Positions 33,161 through 46,200 of a stretch of 64,000 nucleotides of DNA are shown one piece after another (positions within the stretch are counted from its first letter, which is position 1; each line of letters starts with the position of its first letter). The stretch spans positions 12,135,868 through 12,199,867 of the forward strand of contig NC_045150.1 in assembly GCF_008831285.2 (NCBI RefSeq), read 5' to 3'. The translations under genes were made by a program, and so were the position numbers. The notes beneath the pieces are model-generated. The model was given only the letters and a program-made list of their open reading frames with translations, did no database searches and was not told the origin of the DNA. Origin of the DNA: Nymphaea colorata (lineage: Eukaryota > Streptophyta > Magnoliopsida > Nymphaeales > Nymphaeaceae).

Positions 33161-34423
33161 ATCCTGTTTGTGAGAGAGATTATTTATCTGATGTATGAAT
33201 TATAACCCAAACTTACGTCTGTGTTGTGCTGAGAACAGTTGTATCAGATAATGCTGATCAGGAGAGCCTTGTCAAGGCAACACTTAGTGGTGTGAAGGCC
33301 GTGCCGTTGAAGCCGCTTTACCCTCATGTCATGTGCTCAGAAACCTGTGGCAGCACGTTCTGCGGCACAGGAAGTTTACCCCATGGCAAAGCTGCCGTCA
33401 CAGAGGCTGAAGAAGGCACTGCCAGTAAGCAGACGGCGCCTGCGCCTGAATCTCCGCCACCATCTCAGAAATGGAAGAAGAGGTTCATCTGGACGACGGA
33501 TCTGAAGAAGAAGTTCGCTTTTGTTGTATACCAGTTGGGTTTTGAAAGTAGGCAATTAAATTTATTCCTTTGGATATAATATTTTGCTGAAATCCGCTGT
33601 AATTTTAGTGAAATAACGAACCGTCCTGATCAAGTTTCAAACTCTTTCAGTTACATGCTTGAGTTAAGAAGGTTTAAATAGAATTTGCTAAAAGATTGGA
33701 ACCATTTTGTCAAAAGCTAAGCATTTTCATGTGCAATATTTTGTATATCTTTGTTTCAAGGATAGTATTTCACTGGGCTACTTTATGACAATTGACTGGA
33801 TTAGATGCCACTCCTTCGAAGATACTCGACGTTATGGGTGTTACAGAGCTGACGAGGAAAAAGATAGTCCGCAGATTGCAGGTGAAATTCATTTCTTGGG
33901 AACAAAATATTACGGTTATTGATAAATTTCATTTAACTAACAGGTTTTATCATATTCTTGAGGTTTTTTTTTCCATTAATGCACACAAGCCTAAGAAATT
34001 ACCCATACTATGTCTTTTGCTCTGTATGGGTAAGTTTTTATAAGGAAAACAAAGGCTCAGATTTGGACCGACAATGATATGAGGTCCGCCTCTAGATGTT
34101 AAGCTGAATTTATTATCCTATGGTTTTTATATATTAAACCTTTGAACTTTATCTATCCGTTTTCCGTATTCCGTTGGAATGCAATCATGCATGATATGCC
34201 AATCACACCCTTGCCAGGACATGCAGAATCTTGGTGATCTGTATGGAAATTCAAATTCATATTTGGATAACATGAATGCTAGGTCATCCATAAACACTTT
34301 CTCTGACCTTGAGAGATTGTTAAATTACCTGACAGTAGCACCTGAATCTCAACTTCAGCATCTGATTTAGACAGCTTGTTTCCTATGGACGACCAAGATT
34401 ACGGGCCTGATAATGGTACATAC
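33161..34423 (+). pseudogene. Type-B response-regulator-like (ARR-B) pseudogene, copy B, deleted
   Basis: The receiver tail, linker and first GARP half are open here as one frame (33226-33547), lacking the frameshift and TAG of copy A, but two GARP residues are less canonical (FAFVVYQLGFE against FASAVDQLGFE in A). Donor at 33548. The middle GARP exon 33805-33881 is intact. A deletion joins CCGTATTCCG (about 34165) to the C-terminal region, removing the third exon's KHRIY start and most of the C-terminal half; a tail open to TAG at 34368-34370 remains. A second ~290-bp deletion follows at about 34423. Confidence 0.75.
33805..33881 (+). pseudogene. Middle GARP exon (77 bp), copy B
   Basis: Same length and splice signals as 9099-9175 in copy A. 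A Gln-to-Lys change (RKKIVRR in place of RKQIVRR) is the visible coding difference. Confidence 0.8.
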
Positions 34424-34768
34424 AAGTCTTATCCCAATCAGAAAGATCAGCTTCAACCCATGCATTTTGCATATATTAAATCAGCTTCATGATTAAAAGT
34501 TCTCCAGTTTCATATTAGATGAAAATATGAGATTTCTTTCCTCTGTTATTTGTCACTATATGTTACATACAAGTCTTTTTTCTTATTTATCTGGTTCTAC
34601 TATATAATCAGGACTATCAATCATTAACTAAATTAGATTTAACGAAATCAAATAGTCATAGAAAAGAACATACAGGCATGGTTCATTAGCCTTTTAGTTA
34701 TAAAACTAGGTGCACAATCCTAATGTGCTACATGCCATGAAAAGGGGAGCATCAAAATGGTCACGCTT

Positions 34769-35027
34769 GTTAAGAATTGTATGTACTAATATTATTGGGT
34801 CAGGGTCCATCATGGACCCGACTGCCATTATTTGCATAGGGTGTGTTGTTTCTACATCTTTTGTGATTACCCATCATGCTTGAGGTTATTTTTGTAAAGG
34901 TTCGCATTAGGGCATCACATTATTTTATTAATCTTTTGTGCATGTCAGAAACATCAAGATGTACAGATCTTCAACTTTTCCTTCTCTCCCTTTTTCTGGA
35001 GTGATGATTTTCCGAGGACTTCTCACA
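34769..35027 (+). mobile_element. Probable copia-type LTR (copy B)
   Basis: Counterpart of 11809-12076, starting TGTTAAGAATTG and ending TTCTCACA directly at the PBS. An inner palindromic GGGTCCATNATGGACCC-like motif near 34803 lies in the LTR body. No 3' LTR found. Confidence 0.55.
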
Positions 35028-35039
35028 TGGTATCAGAGC
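35028..35039 (+). other. Canonical tRNA-iMet primer-binding site (copy B)
   Basis: TGGTATCAGAGC, the exact 12-nt PBS used by many plant LTR retrotransposons, immediately downstream of the LTR. Confidence 0.85.
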
Positions 35040-35218
35040 ACATGTGGGCTTGGACTGAATAGGGTGGCCACTGAGATATGGTGATTCTTTCTGAATTTTC
35101 TTTCCTTCTATTTCTCTTTCACCTCAGTATTTTCTCTGTCTTGCAGTCGTTCTATCCTAGTTGACACTCTTCTATCGTTTTTTTGTTTGCCATAATTCAT
35201 ATCCTCTATTGATGTCCT

Positions 35219-35351
35219 TTATATATAAATTTCATCTAGTCATTCTGGCCTAATCTTCTCCTTTGGCCATCACTCTGCCTTAATCTTCCTTTTGTCTCTG
35301 GTGAACTGTCTTTTGCCTTAATATATCAGTTTCAAATAAGTCAGAGCCAAT
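35219..35351 (+). repeat. 133-bp direct repeat, left copy
   Basis: Starts TTATATATAAATTTCATCTA, ends GTCAGAGCCAAT. Recurs with about one difference at 38830-38962. Copy A has a single copy at about 12274-12406. It flanks the 3.48-kb insert. Confidence 0.9.
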
Positions 35352-38300
35352 TCCTTAAAACATCCAAGCAGTTCTCAGACATTTCAAGATTTTTTCATGA
35401 AACAAATGTTGGATGGTAGTTATCAACTTATTCTCAGCATGTTAACTTCTTATAGAGGTCATCATTATCATGTGTTTGAATCTAACGTAATTGGGACATG
35501 TAGTATTGGAATCGCACATGAACTATTTAATCATCGACATTCACAGCTTCACACAAAATAATTGAAAGAGCAACTGGATTGTTGATGGTTCGGTATACTA
35601 ATATGTCAAGTAGAATATTCATTTGTAAAACAAGTTCAAATTGTATTAACGACGTGTGTATTACATAATTCGAATTCAGAATAAAATCCTAATGCTAAGC
35701 AATTTGATGTTGATGAGGGACCATCAAATGAGACAGCGCCATCTGCGCCTTTCAAAGGTGAACGTGAAGTTGACAACTCAAATGTTCATTCTTTATCAGA
35801 ATAGTAAGTTCGTCCCATGGGACTACTTAATGTATTATATGTGTAGTTTTGTACCATGAATGTTGATTTTACAGGAAAAAATTATTTCCATTACCAATGT
35901 ATGAGTCTAATACATTGGTTTCGTAAGGCACCAAAGATGAAGCCTCATCGAAAGTATTACATTGTGTTTGAAGGCAGGTCAGGAGGAATATAAGTGACTT
36001 GAGAGCAATGTTAGCAGCAAGTTTACCGTTATAAAGGTTCAGCATATTGGTTTTTCCCTACTTTCAAAGCAGCATATATGCATTTCAATTACTAATTAAA
36101 CATAACAGGAAGGAAAAGAATAATGAGAAGAAGATCGAAGAGCATTGCCAGAAGAAGCTTCAAATGGAAAATAGTCCATTTTGTGTTTATGCTTGTGTGG
36201 TTGTTTGTCTGTCTTTTTTGGTCATCATATACTTAGTATGTACGCGATGAACAATATATTTACTAGACAGTACTAGGACTGCTTGGACCCTTTTCTTTTT
36301 TTTTTTTTTTTACTATACTAATCACTTTGATGAACCATAGGAATGACGTTCACTTTGTTTGAATAGAACTATTTCCATTTTGTTGCCTTATATGTATATA
36401 GGGATGTCAATGGTTTGGTTTCGGACCAGATATCAGACAAATCCGTTTTAAATAATTGTGAAATGGAAAAACATCTAAGATCAGATTGGGAATTTGGATC
36501 GGTTTTGGTTTTAAGAATACTTATTCAATCAGATTCTGATACAGATTCAGATTGATAACATAACATTCAAATTTAAAAAAATATCTGGATCCCAATCATC
36601 CCAGAAACTCAAGTCGAATCCGGGCCTGGCTCGATGCTTGAAACTCGAGCTCAATCGGCTTGTTAAGGATAAATTTCGAAATTTAAAGTTTGGAACTGAG
36701 CCTGGGGATTACATTTCAAAATAGATTTGTGCTGGGCTTCATTTTGGGTTTCAGTTGGACTTAAAATGGCTTTGCTCATATCAGTTCTGTTCTACTAGAT
36801 TTTGTTTGGCATGATTTTGGTCATGCCTTCACATTCTCTTTCATGCATTTCGCAAAATTAAGCCTTCAACTTAGCTGTTGCCCTTTGAGCAGCTTCAGAT
36901 TGATGGGGTTGCCTTCAATGGCAGCTTTAGATCGATGGGCTGCTCATGAAGACATTTTTCAGATTGCTATGGTTGTAGATTTACCAGGAACAAAAATGAT
37001 GCACATGGTTTGGCTTTATCTGTTTGTCAAAGAAGAGTCGGACGAGTTATGTTAACTTTTTCTTACATGGTTTGGTCTGACTGTTATAATTACATGTTAC
37101 TTGTTAGATGCTCACTTATTTATTAATTTTGTTATTGTCATACAACGACAGTGTTTCTTGCTTAATTAGCATATTCTAACTCATTAAGTGCTAATTGTTA
37201 TTGTTATGCAACTAGCAGGACTGGTTGAAGATGAAGCACCGACATCAGTCTGACGTATGTTTAAAGGTCGTGCAAAGGGGAAAGTTTGATTCAGTTTCAG
37301 TTTTTTTGTTTTGTTATGGTGCAAAGACACTGCATATGTATTTGCTTCTTTGAATACTCGACACATGCACTTGGCTTTCTATTGAATGTTGAAGCTCTTC
37401 TGAACACTGAACACTGATGGGAATATGTAAATATTTTAACACTGATGGGACTATGTATGTGGTTTGTTTAGTATTTTATCACTGATGGGAACAATGATAT
37501 GATCCTTCTTTATGTATGTGGTTTGTGTGGTCTTTATTCGCTTTGTCGTGCTATCGTTACGCTTTGTTGTTGATGTCAATTACAGTTGTTTTGATGACTT
37601 TCCAGAAGATGGCTTAAATGTGCCCCTCAGGCTTGAAAAAGTTGCAAATGAGGTGAGCAGCAATTATTGGGTGTTGGTATTTTGTGTTGAGCTTTGGCAA
37701 CATGTGCCATGTATGGGTGACTGACGCATGACCTCCGATTGTAATTGAGCTGCTTTTCCTGTGTGCAGTTGATGCTTCATTAATCTGAATTTCAATTGTC
37801 AAGAATAGGAATACATGATTTTTGATTTCGTGTGATGATATGGGCAAAGTGTTGAAATTGTGATGGAGTTGACGCCAGATTGATTCAATTTTTTTTATCA
37901 TGCTGTTGGTGGTTGGTCTGATGTCAACTACAATTTTCTTGGCACTGCAGCTAAGGTCGTTGGCTGCTTGCAGTGGAGATCACAGCCGTTTTTGTTATGG
38001 TTATGTTAGATTCAGATCTGATGTATATATTGCAGCGAGTTGGGTGTTTGGATGAGTATTTTTACTTCTGCAGTGATCTCTGATCTGACACAGGTGGATC
38101 GGATCTGGCATGGCATGATTTTTATTCACATTTGGTTTCAGTTTTTTATAGTTTCTATCAACTGAGGGTGTTGGTGTTGTTGATCATTGGTGCATGTTGA
38201 GAGTTAGGATAGTGATTCATAAGGCTTCATCCTTCTGCACCTTGACATATCGTTCTTCTCAAGGATCCACCTACTTGGTTGTATGTGGGTTTTTGACCAG

Positions 38301-38829
38301 GTTTTACGGGATCTTGATTGAACATTCGTTATAGTATTTGACAAACTGTGAGTTGGTGCAAGGTGAGGGTGATCGGTGACGAATGTCAGGTGACGAGCAT
38401 GTACGGCGAGTTATTTCTTGGGTATAATATGACGAAATTCGAGAAATTTTTTAATAAATTAAAAATATCTTGAAAATTAGGTAAATGTGAAATAAATAAA
38501 GAAAATTAATAATAAGACATTGAATTGTTCTAATCGAATGTGTGGGCGAGTATATCCGGTTTATACGTCCATACCTGCATAACCATGTTGTTGCCATATT
38601 TTTGTAAATCTAGATAAATGTTTCCTTATTATCAAACTAAGAATTAAATTTCTAGAAATATATTTCTGTACTATCAAACTTAGAAATATAGAATTGGAAA
38701 TATATTTCTGAGTCATCACACACACACCAAAATTGGAATCGGAAAATTTTTTTTCATTTCATTTTTCCATTTCCTATATTTCCAGCAATATATTTCCAGA
38801 AATTTTTTTCCGGGCCATCAAACGGCCCC
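35352..38829 (+). mobile_element. 3,478-bp insert in the copia leader, copy B only
   Basis: Absent from copy A, where the single 133-bp block is continuous with the C-rich tract. About 35594-36601 is a relative of the 5' part of element X (43253-44230), and 36602-36680 matches 44900-44965, so this X relative lacks the intervening 0.67 kb. It also holds 29 bp (about 35968-35996) missing from X. The right end (38590-38829) has MITE-like termini, with CCATCAAACGGCCCC at about 38815. The middle (36700-38400) has only short frames with no recognisable domain. No transposase or reverse transcriptase seen; origin unresolved. Confidence 0.6.
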
Positions 38830-38962
38830 TTATATATAAATTTCATCTAGTCATTCTGGCCTAATCTTCTCCTTTGGCCATCATTCTGCCTTAATCTTCC
38901 TTTTGTCTCTGGTGAACTGTCTTTTGCCTTAATATATCAGTTTCAAATAAGTCAGAGCCAAT
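38830..38962 (+). repeat. 133-bp direct repeat, right copy
   Basis: Matches 35219-35351; its right side continues into the C-tract and leader exactly as copy A does. The left copy continues upstream as copy A does. A 133-bp flank duplication is far longer than any normal target-site duplication. Confidence 0.9.
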
Positions 38963-39599
38963 CACCCCCCCCCCCCCCCCCACCCCTCCCTCCCCACACC
39001 ACCTCTTCTCTTGCCGGAAGTATCTTTTTTGTCCCCCATTTGATCTTGGTCAGCCGTGATTCTCTCTATTTCTCTTTTCCTGACATTGAAATTGTTTGCT
39101 TTTTCTAGCAGAGTCTGTCCCCAGCAGCCATCAAAATCCTTTTTTTTTTAATTCTTTGCTCATCTTGTACCTTATTGTTTTTCATTCTTCCTCCCTAAAG
39201 CTAAAAAGGGAAAAAAGGGATTCAGATCAAAAGTTAATCTGTTGTACGATAAGTTAATTGTTGCAGCCATGTTACTCTAATCTGGTTTGTTCCAGAAAAA
39301 ACAACGTAAGCATTGAACGTCGATGTTGTTCATTGATTTTTTTATGTCCTTGGCTGCTAGTATTCCTTTTTTGCTGAGTAATTCTTTAAAACAGGTCTCT
39401 TTCTGAGCTGTTCCATGGATTCTTTCTCTCAGTCTATCATCTCTTTTAACTTTATGGGCCAGCTTATTTCTGAAAACTTACCAATACCAATTCTCCTACT
39501 TGGGAGCATCCAGTCTTCCCATTCATCAAGGTCTATCAGAACACTTAGATAGTTCTACCCAGTCCCTTTTGAACCACATATGAGACCAAGGATAGGCAT

Positions 39600-40079
39600 G
39601 GAGTTGCCACTAAAGAATCAGTTTCAAATCCTAAATTTGAAATGTAGTTGAAACGCGATCAGGAAGCCATTGCTTTTATTACTTCTACCCTTTCCCAAGA
39701 GGTGCTGGTGCATGCTCCTGACGAGTGTTCAGTGACGGAATTATGGGACAAGCTTGTGAAAGCTTATTCACAGATCTTGGAAGCTAGCATCTCTTATCTT
39801 CAACGAGAATTTCATAGGCTCACAAAGGTATTGTTGCCTATCATGGAGCATTTGAATTGGATTATATCTATTTTTGACCAGTTAGCTACTGATATGAGCT
39901 GGCCGAAAATGATAAAATTTGCAGGACATTGCGTGGATGGATGTGGACTAGAATATCATGTGCTACCCACTTCACTACAATGTGTGCAGAGCTCCTTTCA
40001 GTTGAAGACTTGCAGGCCAACCAAACTCCTGCAATATGGGTTGACCTTGAAGGGTCTCTCTAATGAAATAGGTGGATAG
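39600..40079 (+). pseudogene. Ty1-copia gag fragment (copy B)
   Basis: Same fragment as 13030-13497, with the shared TAG at about 39645. It lacks four bases (GGGG of GCTACTGGGGGATATG) at about 39890, so the gag frame is lost after FDQLAT and the downstream open frame to 40079 is in another phase. Copy A is the less damaged gag. Confidence 0.72.
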
Positions 40080-40635
40080 GTTGTAGGTATAAAATTTCAC
40101 ATAAAAACATGAATGTACTTTAGATAGTACCTCACCACTTACTTTTTCTTTATAGAATGTAAAGCCTATTCATGACTGATAACCCTTTATGAAGGAAAAG
40201 AGTAAGTGGTGAGCATGGTGGATACTATTTCATTTTCCTGAGTTACATGATATATTGCAGTTTCACTTATCGTTTGCTTTTTTCTTTTCATTACGTTAAG
40301 GAGATACATAATATGTATGTATGTATGTCTTAGATAGAAACTAGATGTTTCTATTTTAAGAGGGAGAAGCAGGGTCATCATTGTTCGACGGTTGATGACT
40401 TCGCTGGTGAAAGCTACATCAATCAGCCAGAGAAAGATAGAAAAGTGGACCTCCTTATGCAAGTCTTGGCCTCTATTTGGTGTGCCTATCCATGTGGATA
40501 TGAGGAAGGATGATTGAAAACATAAGATGACAGCAGATGCAAACTGGGATGACCCACAAATAACTGACTAAGAGGAAGAGGATGAGACACTAGGTTGAAG
40601 ATGACACAGGAAATGTAAGAGGAGAAAAGACAGCA
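40080..40635 (+). other. Non-coding spacer (copy B)
   Basis: Near-identical counterpart of 13498-14069. No supported gene. Confidence 0.5.
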
Positions 40636-40638
40636 AAG

Positions 40639-40675
<37 letters not shown>

Positions 40676-40824
40676 CTGTTAAACCATTAGTCATGGTTGA
40701 GGGTTTCAAATTAAAAAAAAAAAAACATCAAGGTGCTTACTCACCAGCTCTGTTGGGAGCTCCTGCCAACAGCTCCTTAATTGGATCTAAGGTTCAAACA
40801 CAAAATTCAGCATGTGGCGGCAGA
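40636..40824 (+). repeat. Dispersed repeat D1 (copy B, first)
   Basis: CT tract at 40642-40673, longer than in copy A, then poly-A and the GGAGCTCCTGCCAACAGCTC core. Confidence 0.7.
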
Positions 40825-41170
40825 TAGGGATCTCAATAGATTAGGTTAGAATTTGATATATTCTGAATCATATCTAAGTTTTTGGATATTCACATGTTTA
40901 GATTAAAAAATGAATAAAGAATCTAGTCTGGATCTTATTTTTACATTTATATCTGAATTTGAATCTTAATTTTTTAACCAAATCTAGTATATGTTCAAAA
41001 CTCAAAAAGCATAGATAATTATTTAAAACTAAATTCGATCTATGTATATCTGAATTGAGATGAAACCCGATGTCATTTTTTAAATTAAATATATTAATTT
41101 TTTTCATATCTGAATTTTTCAAAATGGTTTAGTGGGTATCCAACTTAAATCAGATATATGGACATCCCTA
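40825..41170 (+). mobile_element. MITE-like element with short terminal inverted repeats (copy B)
   Basis: TAGGGATCTC ... GACATCCCTA, 346 bp, at the same place as in copy A, so insertion predates the macro-duplication. A ~30-bp direct repeat just downstream in copy A (ATCATCAATATGGAATCA) is single here. Confidence 0.5.
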
Positions 41171-43215
41171 CTTGCATATGATCAATATGGAATCATTATG
41201 ATATCTAGGGCATGAGGATCAGATTTGGATCTGACATATGAGGCTATCACACGATCAACAAGATTTAAAAATCTTACCTTCTTATCTTCTCAATTTTACA
41301 ACCTAGTCCTTGCAATTGATTCTTGAATGAGCAAGATCTAGACAGTCGCAAAATATTTATTTGCCCATTTTTTTGTTGGTATGTTTTTAATTTAAAAAAA
41401 AAACAAGCTTTAGATCCTTCAATAAAAATATGCTAGATTGATTTTGGTTCCGATTTTCTGATCCTTTTTGGAAGACGGTCCACTCAAAAAGGATTTTGGC
41501 AATACAAACGTTGTCATTATTAATATTAACTAGCCGCCATATCTGGAACCGCTTATCTATTTAATACAACGTTGAGAAATAAAATGTGAAATAATTAGAT
41601 TAAGACATCAGGTCCATTCCGTGTTAATATCGTCAGGATTGAACTAATTGTTATCGCAATCAACAAGTTATCTTCGGTTTAATTTCTTTTACGTTATTTA
41701 TCTAAACTATTATATTTTTTTCTATAACTTTTTTTTTACCGCCCAAATCGTATGCTAAAGGTTATTAAGCCATGCAAGATGTTAATCGTGATTGATTCAA
41801 TTCATCATTTTGTATTCTTTTTTTTTAATGGGATTTTTCAAAAAATTGTTGAGACCGATAAAATCGACCCATTCAATTTGGCATGATCTAGACTGCAGTT
41901 TTTCTTGATATATTTATTTTTCTTTAAAAGAGAAGATCAAATCTAAAAAAACCCGAGTAATGTATGATTCGCTTTTAGTGTCGGGCTTCCTTGCCTACTA
42001 AACGTTTTATCTAAAGAAAGAAATTTACTGTTTATTGTCGCTAAGACCCTTTCAATATGGACCGTCTTACCGCCACGAGCAGTGTTTACTGTCGGTAAAG
42101 AACCCGCACAAGGTGGTGGCAGATGCATTGCCAATGTAATTATGAAATGAAGGAGAACTTTGAAATTTGAAGGTGAAGTAAAGATGGCAAGTGGTTGTAA
42201 AGAACTGTGGCATGTGGTTTCAGTTCAGATTTCAGTCTTTGCTGTTCTATAATTTGGATTATAAGTTGTGAACTTGGGTGCACCTACCAACATGTGAAAC
42301 TTAGTGACATTTGTTAAAAAGGGCAGCCAATTGTGTAAGTTCAAGATGTTGAACCAAATTTCTAAATCGAATCAAATCTAAATCTCTCCTGCAGCTCATG
42401 CTAACAGTAAAATGATTAATAATTAAACATAAATATAAAAAATAATCAACTTTTTAAGTACTTTAACTAAGTATCAATCAAGGATCTACCTAAATAAAAT
42501 TGTTTACCACTTAGATTGAACTTAACCAATAATTGCAACATTCTTTGATATATTATATTTTTAAACTCTTTAAATTTTGTTTCATACATACATGACTGTC
42601 AAATCTGAGTCACTCCGGGGGGAACCTATACTTTTGGATGGTCAAGTCAGACAGTTAAATCACGATAGACGGTTAAATCTTCTAGTATGAGTTCTCACAT
42701 TTTTTCATATTTTTCTTTTAATCATTCATCATCATCAAATGGGTGGCCCTTATTCAAGATATATATACATATATATAATGTGTGTGTATATATTAAATGT
42801 GCCATGAAAACAACAAGGGTGACTGCACTAAAAAATCCAAACACTGAACCAACGTTCAGCCTTCACAATCCAATCAATCGGGAACGACGATCACACAAGT
42901 ATTTCCCCTCAGTTTCTATAGTCACGACAGCCAAAATCTGAACCAAAGTAAGACATTTGTGTAACCCGAAATACATATAGACTCTGGCGGAACTATAAAA
43001 GTGTGCATGACGAGTTATATAACAAGCCAACTCCTGCCCGAATTTGAGAAGAGTTTGACACATGCCTTAGAACTAAGAATGATATAACTCATCTTTGTAA
43101 AATTGATCAACCGCCCAATTAATTGGGCTACTTCTCCTTAGGAGCCATATCATACAATGTTGCCCTTGATTCAGCACTCAAAGTGTGTATGATGAGAAAA
43201 ATACTGTATTACTGG
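41171..43215 (+). other. AT-rich non-coding region (copy B)
   Basis: Counterpart of 14595-16673, including repeat D2 (about 41215-41430) and the truncated satellite leader (about 42529-42590). Very few differences from copy A. No supported gene. Confidence 0.5.
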
Positions 43216-43220
43216 TACAC

Positions 43221-46200
43221 ATGCTTCTGTAACACAAGGTTCACAAACTTCCATACTAATATGTCAAGTAGAATATTCATTTGTAAAACAAGTTCAAATT
43301 GTATTAACGACGTGTGTATTACATAATTTGAATTCAGAATAAAATGCTAATGCTAAGCAATTTGATGTTGATGAGGGACCATCAAATGAGACAGCGCCAT
43401 CTGCACCTTTCAAAGGTGAACGTGAAGTTGACAACTCAAATGTTCATTCTTTATCAGAATAGTAGGTTCGTCCCATGGGACTACTTAATGTATTATATGT
43501 GTAGTTTTGTACCATGAATGTTGATTTTATAGGCAAAAATTATTTCCATTACCAATGTATGAGTCTAATACATTGGTTTCGTAAGGCATCAAAGATGAAG
43601 CGTCATCGAAAGTATTACATTGTGACTTGAGAGCAATGTTAGCCGCAAGTTTACCGTTATAAAGGTTCAGCATATTGGTTTTTCCCTACTTTCAAAGCAG
43701 CATGTATGCATTTCAATTACTAATTAAACATAACAGGAAGGAAAAGAATAATGAGAAGAAGATCGAAGAGCATTGCCAGAAGAAGCTTCAAATGGAAAAT
43801 AGTCCATTTTCTGTTTATGCTTGTGTGGTTGTTTGTCTGTCTTTTTTGGTCATCATATACTTAGTATGTACACGATGAACAATATATTTACTAGACAGTA
43901 CTAGGACTGCTTGGACCCTTTTCTTTTTTTTTTTTTTACTATACTAATCACTTTGATGAACCATAGGAATAACGTTCACTTTGTTTGGATAGAACTATTT
44001 TCATTTTGTTGCCTTATATATATATATAGGGATGTCAATGGTTTGGTTTCGAACCAGATATCAGACAAATCCATTTTAAATAATTGTGAAATGGAAAAAC
44101 ATCTAAGATCAGATTGGGAATTTGGATCGGTTTTGGTTTTAAGAATACTTATTCAATCAGATTCTGATACAGATTCAGATTGATAACATAACATTCAAAT
44201 TTAAAAAAATATCTGGATCCCAATCATCCGAACCCGAATGTGGATAGCTTGAGTTTTGATACTTGAATCTAAAGAATAGTACCTGATCCGTTGAGAAGTA
44301 ATATCCTGACGTAAAAGCAGTAACCTTTAGTGACATGATAGGAATTGAACATAAAATATACACAAAGCCGTTTCCCCGACATAAACTGCGATATGAATTA
44401 TTAAGTTTTTTATTATAATTTTATCCTTATACAGAATTTACTTTTTCTTTTTGGTTCATAAGAATTTTGTTCTTTTGTCCTTTAGTATCTATTGGTGAGC
44501 AAAAATATCTGCAAAGAAGATCATAAACATGAAAATTGCCCTTTATGATGAAATGCAAAAAACCCTCTATAAGGACAAAAAAGGGAAAAACATTTATTTT
44601 CAAATGACGAAAATATGCATGTTTTCTCTCACAAGCCAAACTCATCCTTGTGGTGTTTTAACCAAAAGCCAAAAAAATTGTTTTAAGGTTGTATTTCAAT
44701 TAAAAATATCAAAATTTTATTTTATAAAAGAAGTAATTAGAACACTTAAACGACATTGCCTGCCTAACACTTTTGAATCGTCCATGGAATCAGCTCGCTA
44801 GTTCAATTATGGTAATTTTAGAACGAGTTTGCCCTCGTCCCATCACTGGCACTTTACACCACACCAGGATGGAGCCAGAGGGATGGTTAGGGTGATGCCC
44901 AGAAACTCAAGTGGAGGGCCTGGCTCGCTGCTTGAAACCCGAGCTCAATCGGCTTGTTAAGGATAAAATATATATATATATATATTATTTTAAAAATAAT
45001 AATAAATAATTTATCAGGCCGAATCGACCCCGTCGAGCAGACCTGGGCCGGGGGCCGGTGTTTTCGGGTCAGCTACCTATTAGGTATCTTGCCCGATGCC
45101 CATCCTAAGGATGGCAGGTGCCATGTCTCCGTCTCTCTCCCTTCCTATCAGCTTTTGAAATTTAAAATTGTATTGTTTGATATTTTGAAAACTTTAATTT
45201 AGTTCTCCCTAAAAACCTTAAAAATTATAAAATAGCCTACCTTTAAAAAAATTAAAAAATGCATTAGTTTGGCAAAATGAATTAGTAAGTTCTCGACTCA
45301 CTATACATCCCGTATAATTATATTGAGAGAAGAGGCAGAGGCAGGTGTAGGCACTGGGCAGTTGCCATCCAATTTTTTCTTTTATTTTCTTTTTTTTTTT
45401 GTATTGACATTTTTGAACAATTTTTCATATTTGCATGTTAGTGTCTCTAAAATTTTAAAAATTTATACCTCGTACCCTTAACCAGAAATTTTTGCCTGTG
45501 TCACTGATAAAAAAGATAATTGAAACTGAAAGCACACATTCGTGAAGCCTTGCATCATAACAAACAAGTCGACCGTGATGACTAAACTGAAATTTCTTAA
45601 ATTATTGTCACGTTTTATTCAAAAGGTGATCGTTTTTGACAAAATAAAAAAAAAATCAAAAGATAAGCTTTTGTAACAATCAATAAAATAAGTCTTTGGA
45701 ATTGGAATGGATGAAAATTTTACATGTAAATTTCATTTGCCATATATAAAAAGTTTGAAAAATGATATTTTGGCCCTTATCAAAAGTTAGAAACTTTACT
45801 TTTGTTCCCCCTTATGAAAAATTTCTGACTTCACTCATAAGCTTACCTACAGTAAATGGTCGGACCTACACGTCATACAGAATGTGTCTCAAGTTTGATT
45901 CTTATGGGTTTTTGTTCCTCTTTATGAAAAATTTCTGACTTCGCTCATAAGCTTACCTACAGTAAATGGTCGAACCTACACGTCATACAGAATGTGTTTC
46001 AAGTTTGATTCTTATGGGTGTTACATATTTTTCATCAAATAGAACCTACACGGCATCCACAATGTACTTTAAGTTTGATTTTTGCCTGGTATTACATATG
46101 AGTTCACATTAAAATATAAGAGACTGAACGTGAGGTCTTGTAGTCAAAAGGTGATTGTTTTTGACAAAATGCAAAAATAAAATAAAAAATCCAAAAATCA

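Noticed and set aside
42863-43063. Minus-strand 66-codon frame repeated at 16311, 47327 and 51824
   Set aside because: Repeated only because the X-flanking block is duplicated; no coding signature.
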